Shown here: positions 42,785 through 54,400 of the stretch, piece by piece | How positions within the stretch are numbered: position 1 is the first letter of the stretch | How the letters are laid out: each line of letters begins with the position of its first letter | From: Lamellibrachia columna | Taxonomy: Eukaryota > Annelida > Polychaeta > Sabellida > Siboglinidae | Length of the DNA stretch: 64,000 bases | Assembly: GCA_963662155.1 (NCBI GenBank) | Contig: OY759263.1 | Coordinates: 10,369,040 to 10,433,039, forward strand | Reading direction: 5' to 3' | The notes under the pieces: model-generated | What the model saw: the letters and a program-made list of their open reading frames with translations, nothing else | Told to the model about the DNA's origin: nothing | Database searches by the model: none | Position numbers and translations under genes: made by a program

Positions 42785-43290
42785 AGCACACCTGCAGGCA
42801 CAGCTTCTTCGCTGCGGTGGGTAACTACAGTTTTGGCACGCTGTTGCAATTAGTTGATTCTTTGTAGTGCGATAACATTTTGTACGATGGCTGTGGCGAT
42901 CTAGAGATGTAGTGGCGCCACCTTATGGGTTGTGTTATAACAAACGTAGTGTTGGCTGGGAGAACTAGAAGGCGGGAGGTAGCGGACCACATGTCATTCG
43001 ATGTCGATTCTACAGAGACACTTGAATAAACATGATATGCAAGACGTGTATACTGTTTATAACAATACTACAAACACGAGATATTCAACGCTCACCAGGT
43101 ATTGAAATTGGCTAGAATGGTGACGTATTATCACTGGAAGAACTGAGTTGGTGAAATCGCGCACAACCAGTGGGCGATAATAAGTGATAGTAGCGTCACA
43201 GACAAGTGGCTGAAGTGTGGACCATATTGACTTGTTACAGGTGTTGTTCTGACTCCGCACAGTGAACTATGGATAAGTTACCCCCCACCA
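42785..43290. other. Region between CR1 copy 3 and the gypsy fragment
   Basis: No gene. It could contain a remnant LTR of the following gag fragment, but no matching second LTR is seen. Confidence 0.4.
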
Positions 43291-43299
43291 CCTGGGCTG

Positions 43300-44330
43300 C
43301 AGCTCACAGGGAATGTCTCTGACAACTGGGCTATGTTTTTATTTAGAGGCGACAGGTGCAGCAGGGAAAGCGAAGAGAGTAAATACTAAAGACATTCATA
43401 CTGTTACATGTCATTGGGCTAAGCCTAAGTCTAAGAAGAACTTAACATTTCAAAGACATACATTTTTTACCTATCATCAAAAACAAGGGGAGACAATTGA
43501 TCAGTTTGTTACTGAACTGAAATCAAAAATGAGGTCAAGTGAGTTGTCTCCACTAGAAAATTCACTGATTCTTACCCAGTTGGTGTGAGGGGTAAATGAC
43601 AATGCAGTGTGGGAGAAACTGTTGCGAATTGTAGATCTAAATTTGGATAAAGCTATCTGCAAAGCATCAGAAATAGTGAAGACACAAGCACAGGAGCTAC
43701 ACATTGCTCCTGAGGGGACATTGGTGAACACAGTCAAGAAGTGTACGAAGCAGCCAGGTCCCAAACAGCAGCATGCTAAACAGCGGTATGCTTCTCAGCA
43801 AGTTGGCGCAGCAGGTGGTCGACATGATGAGTACTCATGTAGAAGGTGTGGACTTGTACATGTACCTCGGCGATGTCTGCCAGAGACGAGGGCACTTTAT
43901 TTGCCCCCAGAGGTCGGTGAATGTTGTAGATGATGAAGATGACCAGGGAGAACTGTTTGTTGACATTGTTGACAGGAAAACTGAGGAAGTGTTGGTTAAC
44001 TCAGTACACTCTGACTGGATTCACCCACTGATGGTAAATGGGTGTATTGTTCCCTGTAAGCTTATACAGAAGCACAGGCAAATGGACTGTTTTAAAATGA
44101 CTTGAAGCATTTCAATCTTGTAACTAAAGTCCATAAGACAACTGTTTCTTTGAAAGGTTATGATGGTGGAGATATTCCAATTATGGGTCGGTGTGTTGGG
44201 AAAGTGTCCCACGAAGGGAAGGTTGTAAATGTGTCATATGTTGTGGTACCTGGTAAGAAGCCAGCAATCCTAGGAGTTGACACCTGTGAGAGACTAGGTC
44301 TCGTTAAAAGAGTCTGTGGTAGATGATGAA
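43300..44330 (+). pseudogene. Ty3/gypsy gag-protease fragment
   Basis: Broken plus-strand frames read a gag core (TFFTYHQKQGETIDQFVTEL, LENSLILTQLV, EKLLRIVDLNLDKAICKASE), a CCHC zinc knuckle (CRRCGLVHVPRRC), and downstream a retropepsin-domain end (PIMGRCVGKVSHEGK, VVVPGKKPAILGVDTC). Stops and shifts at about 43588, 43780 and 44104 make it inactive. No RT or second LTR is recognised nearby. Confidence 0.72.
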
Positions 44331-44522
44331 ACAGTTGAGATAGATTACTCAGACTTGTTAGATGAATACAAGGAAATGTTGCAAGGGTTAGGGTGTCTTG
44401 AAGGAGAGTACGCTATCACGTGGCTAGTCGAAACATTTGGGTCTTAATTAGCCGAGGCTACCAATAGAGAAATCTGATTAAGCCTAGTTTAAAGACGTAG
44501 TAACTAGATAGATTTTTTTCAT

Positions 44523-45571
44523 TGGTCAGATTTAACAAGATTGCCATCCAAACTACACGTTCCAGATGGCAAGTAGACAAGGAATCCATTGACTTATCGA
44601 ATGTCCAACAATTTTTTGATTTTGATATGTATAGCCCGTCCTTATCAGATTTGTGTCAATTTTATTTGTTATACAAATTCACAGTACTAGCATTAACACA
44701 ATCATTTGACAATGTATTCCATTCCTTTATCACCTTCTGTGAGAAAATAATACTTTCTCATGTTCAACCTACACTGTTCCTTAACTAATGCTGCTGCTTG
44801 GTATCCTCTTGTTCTGCCTTTTTACGTTTGAAGAACATTCCTATCAATATCCTCATAACCGTTCACTATTTTAAACACTTCTATTTGGTCTCCTCTTAGT
44901 TTCCTGGTCGCTAGTGTTGCCAAACCACATTCTAATAAGCGGCTTTCATAACTTAAGTCTCAATTCTGGAATAATTTTAGTGGTTCTTCGTTGTATTCTT
45001 TCTAGCTTATCTATGTCCTTACGATATGGCCTCCAGGCTTGTATACAATATTCCAAATGTGCCCTAACTATCGCTTTGTACGGGTGTACGATTATTTGTT
45101 TATCCTTGTATGTGATAGTTCTCCTAATTAGCTCTAGAATTTGAATACCTTTTCAAGCAGCAATCTCGCATTGTTCTGAAACGTTCATGTCAGCACTAAA
45201 TGCTATTCCTAAGTTCTTTTCTTTTGTTCTACCTAGTATAGCATCCCCCATTTTATATTCTTTGTCCATGTTTCCATATCCTATGTTTATTCATTTACAC
45301 TTCCAAAATTGAATAACATTTTCAGACCATTTAACTAATTTATCTAGATCATCCTGTATTTATTAATGCTTCACAAGGAATTTCAAAATGTGGTCTCTAA
45401 TTAACGTTTCTATTAATTTGTATACAACTGATGTTAAACTCACTGGTCTGTAATTTTCTGACTTGTTCCTCGATCCTTTCTTAAATACCGGCGTAAAGTT
45501 TGCTTCTTTCCATTCCTCTTCTAGTGACAAATTAAACACTTGCAAGTGGTGTGCTAATTTCTCTAGTTTCC
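44523..45571 (-). mobile_element. CR1-type LINE, copy 4, 3' part
   Basis: It has the same 3' end as copies 1-3. Most of the RT palm is deleted at about 45358. The copy continues on the other side of the inserted transposon at 47836. Confidence 0.82.
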
Positions 45572-45575
45572 TTAA

Positions 45576-47831
45576 CGGGAGACTCGGGTCGGATTTGACG
45601 GATTTTTTACAATAAAATGAATTTCGAGTTGTTGCTATTTCCGTGTATAAATATTATTCAACTTGCCATTCATGTAAGTTGCACTGTCGAAATAAACACG
45701 TTTCTGTCATAAAACGTGTCTTTTGTATGATGCCTATCATTGCTAAGTCTTTGTTTATGTCAAATGAACCGAGACTAATGGGACATTAGGTGATTTTCCG
45801 CGAGCCATTGCATGCCGGAAAACGCTGCCATTCCAACATGGCGCATATCACGGGAAAGCCCCATTTTCGCTCTGTATGATGGTACAAACAGTTTTAAAAT
45901 GTGCCCGGAGGTATCCGAGTAATTCCGACTATAAATGACCGCCTCTGAACCATCTCGGTGACAAAGGAATGGGGAATGCCACGACGATTCGCCGGACATC
46001 ACCACGTGATGTCGGATTCCCTCAAATCAAGCGCTCTAATTGGTTGTAATACTAATTTCCATCCTCTGACGTCAGCTTGAAATACCAGCTACGTTCGATT
46101 CGATCGACTTTTTTATCCCATGAGTTTCGTTCATTTATATCGCTTTGTAAAACGACATTATGCCGTTTGGTCGAAAGCGAGTGGGCGGTTACGGTACTGG
46201 GAGGCAGCGAAAGTTTGCATCGTTGCAGTTAGCGCGCGATGCGAAGGCATCGAGGGTTGAATTCGCCAATGAACCTGCGGCGACAACTTCGTCTTCTTCG
46301 ACCATCACCGTCCATGGTGCCAGCGAGAATGGCACGCAGTGTAAGTTTAATTCTGATATTTCATATGTTCACTTGTGTTTTATCCAAACATCGCCTTTGT
46401 GGCATAACTATTACTGTATAAACGATTTGACGCTGATCTAGTTCATGCTGTTGATGTTCGTGGTTGTGTTGACATTCAGGCCCAGGGGCCATCCAGGCAC
46501 ATCAGAAGCAGAGTTGTAACTATGGTTTATTATATTACTACAATTTGCCCTGGTAATTATCGTATACATAACCTATATACACACACGCGCGCGGGTGTGT
46601 GTGTATAATATGGCAATGCCAATAAAATAAATTGCATTCAATGCCATACCCCTGCATACGTAGTAAGGCTTTTGTTGTTGAACATGTCTTGGATACTTTT
46701 TGTTCATGAAATACATTTATATTGTGTATTTTTTCCAGGCATCAAGGCGGTCATCAACAGTACCAGCTGATCCGTCTCGGAGACTGTCTGTCACTGAACG
46801 GAAGTTTGGTTATGCAGATCTTCTGGAGGAGATAGGTGTCCCGCGATTCCTGGTTGAGGATGAGACAGATGCTGATGGAGATCTTTCAACAGTACTTGTA
46901 CGCTGTGCCGTGTTGCCATCACTTGTTGCGAACCTGCTATGCACGTTGTGTAGGAAGCATACACTCTCCACCCCAGCTGTCGACCGCACCGCACCCTCGG
47001 CATGGTGCGTGGCCTCGAGACTTTCTGCACCAGTTGCGACAAAGTCATCAATGCAACTCTGTCATCAGACTGTATCGATGGGACTCAGGCGACGAATGTC
47101 CCATTTGTCGTGGTGAGATCAGCTGTGTCGGCAACGATGGACATGGGTGTCGGGTACTCGGGACTTGTGTGAAATTTATTTTACAATGCCAATGACTCTT
47201 AACTTTGCCTTTTGATAGATTATACATTCAGTAATATGTATGCAAAGTTTCAATCATCTAGGTTGCTTTTCAGATGTTGAAATGTATGTGCCAATGTACA
47301 TAAACTTTGAACACGATTTTCTCAAAAACATGTTTTCCCTCACACCTACTGCCTCCCGTGTCACTTATCTCTGTTATTGTTTGACAGAATTACTTGAAAC
47401 TTTCTACAGTGTTTCTTGATAGTATGCTCTTGAAAACTATGTAGTAACTTTTTAGAAAACATTATTTATATTTTATATAATGAACCATCAATGTAAAATT
47501 TCATGATGAAAAAATACATTCAGATGTAAAAAAATCATGAAAACAAAAGTTTTTTGAAAACTTGGAAAGTCAACTGACTGTTTTCATTGGGATTATGTGG
47601 AGTAACTACACACCAAATTTGAGTCCTCTAAATCCAATGGTTACTGATATAAGTCACACGCAACATTCAATCCAAGATGGCTGCATACCGTGGGAAAATA
47701 TGTATGAAACTTTCTGAAAAAAATTCACAGCATTACTCTTACCTGGACTTGCAATCTATGAAAGTTTCAGCTCTGTAGGTTCAGTGATAATGAAATAAGA
47801 AAATAAAATGCGTTTAGACCCAAGCGACGCC
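45576..47831 (+). mobile_element. TTAA-flanked DNA transposon inserted in CR1 copy 4
   Basis: CR1 sequence (..AATTTCTCTAGTTTCC-TTAA) stops at 45575 and resumes at 47832 (TTAA-GCAGTTTGGGGGTATCCC). In CR1 copy 2 the two halves are continuous (TTTCCTTAAGCAGTTTTGGT), so 2256 bp were inserted with TTAA duplicated. The ends CGGGAGACTCGGGTC and GGCGTCGCTTGGGTC (reverse complement of the right end) are weakly alike. TTAA duplication fits Kolobok or piggyBac; the gene inside favours a Kolobok/Mutator-related element. Confidence 0.82.
46160..47175 (+). pseudogene. 5' part of a Mutator-like-domain transposase gene, frame-broken
   Basis: The first exon starts at ATG 46160 (MPFGRKRVGGYGTGRQRKF..), is basic then Ser/Thr-rich, and ends at a donor CAGT|GTAAGT (46340). 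An acceptor TTTTTTCCAG ends at 46739. The second exon's frames read RRSSTVPADPSRRLSVTERKF, then, in another frame, GMVRGLETFCTSCDKVINA and VPFVVVRSAVSATMDMGVGY. The last block is characteristic of the N-terminal part of proteins carrying the Mutator-like transposase domain. Frame changes and the missing catalytic part show that it is defective. Confidence 0.6.
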
Positions 47832-47835
47832 TTAA

Positions 47836-48055
47836 GCAGTTTGGGGGTATCCCGTCAACACCACGTTTTATTTTCTTTCATCTTAATTTTCTTTGCTGTC
47901 ATTTCAGGAGTTAAAATAACTGCCCTAATTGATCGACATCAAATTTAGTAAATGGAACTGGAAGTGAGCTGATAATGATCATATGTGGTAAAAACGGAGC
48001 TGCAATACTCATTCAGAACGTCTTCCATTTGAAACCCCTCTGACATAAATAATAC
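47836..48055 (-). mobile_element. CR1-type LINE, copy 4, 5' part
   Basis: Continuation of 44523-45571, matching copy 1 at about 25215-25445. Confidence 0.8.
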
Positions 48056-48284
48056 CGCCATATGTTGAATAATTAATAAATAGCAATCAATCGCCAGATG
48101 GCGTTACTGGTCAACAGTAGGCCTATGTGTGTTTTAGCAGTGCTAGTAGTTTTAGTGAAAGATGTGAACGTACAACAATTGCAGTGCAACTAATGACTGT
48201 AAGAACCAACAAAGTGTATGGCAGATCCAGCAACTGTAAGTAGAAGAAGCACCTCGGAAGCGGCGGGCCCAAGAACCGCTGTCG

Positions 48285-48750
48285 ATGTTGACCACGGGCA
48301 CGGCCAACTGAATCAACTTGGGCCCGTGTAACTATTATATACAATGGCGTATGCACCACGGAATGCCCCCAGTCATCTTTCAGCATCCTTATCTTGTCGT
48401 TGCAGTGCGTAATGCGAGTACTACGACAACAGACAAATTAATGTCCCAATAAATAAACTTTCAGTGCACTTATTTTTGATTACACATAGGGCCTATATTT
48501 GTATTATGACTTGTGCGTGCAGTCATTAAATACCTCTTGTCTTGTTAATAAATACAAATATATGTGTAATCGAAAGTAGGTGTACTGAAAATGTATTCAT
48601 TGGAACATCTTCGTGGTTGCAGTACTCGGATTACGCACCGCAACGCTCGGATATGGATGGGGGCATTCCATGTTGCATGTCCTATTGTATATATTAGTTA
48701 CACTGGTCCAAGTTGATTTAGTTGCCCATGATGATGTTATCTGGCTTGTG
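48285..48750. repeat. Long imperfect palindrome (foldback element)
   Basis: The segment from about 48290 to 48505 is repeated in reverse complement at about 48540-48745 (for example GGGGGCATTCC, TTGTATATA-TAGTTACAC and CCAAGTTGATT on the right arm). The loop is short, near 48520. No gene is inside; it resembles a foldback/MITE element. Confidence 0.75.
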
Positions 48751-48899
48751 TCACATTTTGTGCAAACACTACCACCGACCTGTCAGTGTCACTTGGTCCG
48801 TGTATCACTATCACTACTGACGCTAGAATTCCAATGCATGTCATTCCATTGGTGCTAATAAATGCTAAATTTTATATCATACAAGCCTTCATGTGTGCT

Positions 48900-51435
48900 T
48901 CAAATCTCCCTAATCTCAATCATACCAGCCATCCGTCACATGGACCTTAGCGGCTTAATGCCTTAAAACACGACTTCGTTGCCTCCCTCGGTTTATGGCA
49001 CTGTTGGTACCAAAATGTAGGTAAATATGTACTCTATATTCTTACCACTTCGTTTTCTCATGTCGTCTTGGATGTAATATATTGTATGGTTTTTATGTTG
49101 AATACTCTGTTTTGTTGTCTTTTGGACGAATAAATATTTCCTGTTCCTGTCTACTTTTCATTTCTGCGTTTCCACCCCATTTCCATCAATTTTAAACACA
49201 ATAGATTGGTGCACATTTAGATAAATTTACCATGTTTCACGGTAATTGCTGACCGGTTAACATGTGGAAATTGGAAGAACACATATTTTTCTACATTTTG
49301 GTGTAAAAAATATTAAATCAAATGTTATGTTAACTGGTTGCAGAACTCGAAGGGAAGGAAAGGAAGGGAAGGCAGTGTTAGTTGACAATCTTAGTCATAA
49401 GTCAAAATTGCTTTTACTCACAAACTATAATTATTAGTGGATCATTTTATACCAAGATAATATTATACATACAACGATGCTTGTATATTATAGTGTTTGC
49501 GTGCATATGTAAGTGTGTGTGTGCGTACTAGTGACACTGAACTATATACTGCAACCATGAAGTCAAAATAAAATGACATCATTCTCATTTTAATATTTTT
49601 ATTAAAAAATATATATAATATACATTACAAAAACTTAACGTATAATCTAAAACTTATTATAACTATAATATCACCTCCTTGTATACGATAAATATATAGT
49701 CAAGCATTGGAAATAACATCACCTCCTCCCAATCAGCATATGTAAATTTATCTACAAAGCCAGTACAAACATAACAATTCGATGCAAGACAATTATACAT
49801 TAGCTCATAAAATAAATACAAACTATGAATATGTTTAAATTAATAACAACTTTCATTATTTATTATTCACCAAATACACTATGCTTTCAAGAATTCACAG
49901 TGGACATACATATTTGTGTACCCACACAATGACATTCAAAGTAGATAAGGCAGCTTGTTTCTTTCACACACAAAACAGGCCCTTAAAAGGTGCATCTCTG
50001 GGATAAATGCTTTCAAGTTAATGTTTAAATACTAAAATGGACACTTAAGTTTATTAGCAACTAAACAGTCTGCGCCAGCACTGATCTATTTGAGAGACAA
50101 GTTTTGCATGAAAAAGGCAGTTAGGCATTTTTTTCATGGTCTCAATTAGCACATGGGTTAATTTGTACAAGTATGGTCATATATGTCTGAAAAATGAGGT
50201 TTCAGCAAGATTGAGATTCCACATGATTCCAGCAGTTAAACAGCATTTATGCATAGTACATTGACTGTCACCAGTTGATTAAATACTGAAAGCATACATA
50301 CATACATACAAAGAAGCAGGTCTATGCGTATGATATTATTTGGCCTAGTTACCACAAAATCGATGAATTACTGTTTATTTTGCCAGTATCAAACGGCAAC
50401 TGCAGTTTTATGAGATTCTAAATAGAATTTGTTGGCATCTCGGAAAACTTAACATTTGTGCCGAAGGACAAAAACGATAACATGAATATCATAAAGTGCT
50501 TCATAACCACCCGTGTCAAAATTGTAATTGATACATCATTAAATTTTCATCTGAGTGTAATGTCGGTAAGTATAAAGCATGTGTGCGTGAGATATGACAT
50601 TAAAATGCATGAAGCATGCAGTGCACCACTGTCTATCCAGATGGTTTTGTCTTCCGTATCTTTACTTCCTTGTGTGAACTGATTTGATTCAAATCATTCA
50701 GAAAGTGTTGTCGCCAGTCGACTTCTTAGTGGTTGTCCTCAGGTCTTGTCCAATGCTTCATGAAACAGATAACAGAATCACGAATCATACAGCCACACTA
50801 CAAAATAAATCTACCAATAACACAATAAGGCACATTGCAAACTAATCCAGTCTAAGCAGTTGTGAATGCTTTACTAGTTGTATTTATATTTGTTAACAAT
50901 ATCTGTCATGATAAAATGTGGATGCTGGGTTCTTCAGCAACTAAGATAAGATGCTAGTGTGACAGTAATATATTATATATAAATAGAGACACTTGAATAT
51001 TTCCAAAGGTGAATGAACAGTGTTGACATTGACACATGATTGTCTGGCGTGCAAGGCAAAATAATCACAGGACTATTGTATGCCCTGCGTCATGATCTTT
51101 GCAAACAACAACAGGAAGTTGGTTCGAGGGATTGTTGGGTGGTGCCATCTGGATATTGCAATATTCCATTAATATTGATTAATAATTAATCCATCATACT
51201 TTACCCCTTCCCTGCAAGGTGTACAATCTAAGTTTATTTACACTACTGAATCACTATATTACTGAACAAAGCAAACAGTTACAACTGATGAAAAGTAGTA
51301 TGCAAAGCAATAACATTATCAAACAAGACAGTAAATAAACCAAAAATAAATGTGTATGTCAAGTCTCACTAAAAAAACAATAAGACAGTCAATGTGAATA
51401 ATTGTAACATAGTTTTTACGAAGCAAACCAATCAA
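48900..51435. other. AT-rich host DNA, probably including the 3' UTR of the next gene
   Basis: No coding signal. On the minus strand the first AATAAA after the stop at 51440 is at about 51232-51237. Further ones occur near 49855, so the UTR end is not fixed. Confidence 0.5.
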
Positions 51436-51439
51436 ACTA

Positions 51440-54400
51440 CTAAATATCTGTAAAGCTACCAACCCGTTCTTCCTCTGAGAATATGCGTGCCGGCATCGAA
51501 ATAGGTTGGTTCCGATGTAGTAAATCATCTTGACCAATGTTTCGTCGAGAGAAATTTCGCATCATGCTCCAGTCCTTAAAAAAAACATGCAGTGTAGTAG
51601 GGTACTTCATTGATAGAAATAAAATATATAAAGAAAAAATCTATCACCTTTGACTGTATATGTACATTCATGGTCAAATATACACCCTCAATCTTCCAAT
51701 TTGGCACCCATGCCAAAGCTGCTCATCCTTCATTAATACAGTTTGGAAGAATTCTATTACCTTTCAAACTTAACAAAGACACTTTCTTTCTTTTTGTTTC
51801 TTTATATCCCACTCTGGGGCATTTTCGTAGTTTTAGAGATAATGAGTCCACAGCAGGTTACACATTTACCCCCACCCCTTAGTGGGATCTTTTACTTCCC
51901 CTGGCATAGACACCAGGTAGAAGGGACCAACGTGTTTCGGTGTCTCTTCCGAAAGGCACAGACAAAGTGGGTGGTGTGAAAGAAATTGCCTAAGCTTCAA
52001 AACTCGAAAGCCGGTCCTTTCAACTGACTGTCCGACACTCTACCTGCTGAGCTTTTTCTTTCTGCTATGCGTGGAATAAATCTATGACTTCCACCAATAT
52101 ATGCTACAGCAAAGCAGAAGAGACTTATGAACTAGTGTCAGTTAGCGGACTGATACAACAGAAACCATTTCTATGCAAAGAAACATGTCGACGAGTGATT
52201 TAATACATTAGTCTGAGCGAAGGCTATCTGCGAACTGACTACGGTATCGGATTATGACGCAATCTCTCTTTTTATCTCAGTGCAATGAAAGTAATGTCAG
52301 CAATCATTCATTCAAGATCACACCTACAACTATACACTGTATGGAATGCCAGTATGGCACAGTCTTACAGCAGAGCAAAGAAATCATTTAATGAATTCCA
52401 TAGAAGATAATAATAAGTACTAAGTTCTGCATATCTACAAATGTAACAAACTTCCTCCTAAGAAAGCCTCCCCATCCACTCCTTTGATCACAGAACAAAG
52501 ATGAGCACAGAGATTAATTTGTTTTGTTCAACTTACAATGTTTGGAGCCTGCCGTACAGCATTGCAGACAATATTCATTCTCTGGTTCTCGTATGAAGTG
52601 GGTGCGACTGTATCTTCACCCATCGTTGCACTTCGCTGCTGCCAGAATCTACAGGATCACGTACACATAATGTACAGGAATACACGATTCTCACAGTGCA
52701 TGTGACAACAACATCAATGTCATTGAAAAAACATGCCACACCGCTACACCTCTCCCACTCAATAGGTGGCACCACTGTAGCTATGTCAATGACTGATTGT
52801 TACCTGCAGAGATCATGTAAAGCAGCCTTTTATAAATGTCTGTAATCCGTCTCTATTTTTATCATTCATTAGAATTATCATTGTTAAGTCAACAGTTTTT
52901 TTTTCAAAACATGGGATGGTTACAAGAAAATAAATAAATAAAATTTTGAACATAAATACATATTTTCTGTGTGCAATTCGCCATTGTTTCTGGCTTCCAT
53001 GGCAAATTTCTTCAACAAGTTTTACTGTTAAGGGCATGTGTATAAAATAAAACAATCTCTTAAGTTATTCCAACAATTGCCGCTTGACTTGTTCATCATA
53101 TCCATTTGAAAGTTATTATTTAAACATACATTTTTAATACTTTATTTTACCTGTTTACAGAAACAATTCTGAGAACACAAATTACATATACCATTCTCAC
53201 TGGAGAACGTAATCAGGTTGCTGGTTGTCTCTCACCTGTTCTGTTTCGGATAAATATAACCTAAGGTGGTCGATGATGCGAAGTCATGCGTGCTGTCTGA
53301 TACGTCGGACGTCGAGTGTTCATGGCGACATCTACGCACAGCGTAGATCACCACGAGGACTAACATGACGAGGAAGGTTATTCCGACGAGACTGCCCAGC
53401 ACAATGGCAAGTATTGGCAACGTTTCTGTAAATGAACACCAACATTATATGTTCATCCTGAGCAGTGATGGTACTAGCAACATGACTGTTATTAATTACA
53501 CTACTGAATGCTGTTGACTAATGTTATCATAGGGTATTTCAAACATATCATTTATCTGCTGAGTAGTCTGACAGCGATGAAAGTTATTAAGCTTATTTAT
53601 GAAGGTTTCTAAAGATCCATCCAAAGCGGAACAAACCCAGATGCCAAGTGGACAAGGAAGCCAGTGGGTTATCGAGAGTCCAACATTTTTTCATCTATGC
53701 GTAACCCACCCTTCAAAGATATTTGTCAATTATGTTTTTAACCATATTCAAGCTGCTAGCTGCTTTTACACACTCAGTAGATAATTTGTTCCATTCATTA
53801 AAACTGCTTCCTCAACTGATTTAGCCTATCGCAAATCCGGTTCATTGGTGTCCAAATATGTAGTGTGTGAATAGTTCATGTAACATCCCGTCGATTTAAT
53901 AAAAAAAATGCCTATTTTTGTTCAAATCATCGAAAGAATTTACTTTAGTCGTTAGATCTGGTAAGGATCACAATAGTGGATTTCCAAAATAGTAAATACT
54001 GTGTGGTTCAATGCTGATCAGGGGCGTTACTTCCATCCTCTCTCCGATCACATGACAAAGTTACAAAATTTCACCAAGGAAGAAAATTGTGATTTTTCAG
54101 CATTTCGATTTTCACTTCAGTTAATGTTTGAACAAGCATGAACTAATTTAATAGTTTGTCTGATGATTTCACAAAAAAAACTATACACAAAAGTTGCACA
54201 AACAAGCTAGCGTGCTGCAGTGGACATTAGGTAGGTTTGGTTTTTCGCAAAATTAGACTAGCCAAATTTTTTTATTTATTAAGCACCTTTAATCTTCCTC
54301 TTTGAGAATGAATACTTTCCTATATGTAGTCTGCACCGTTCCTTCACTAACGGTGTTAATTTCTGTTCCATCTTTTGGTTCTAAAATAATATAGGCTAAC

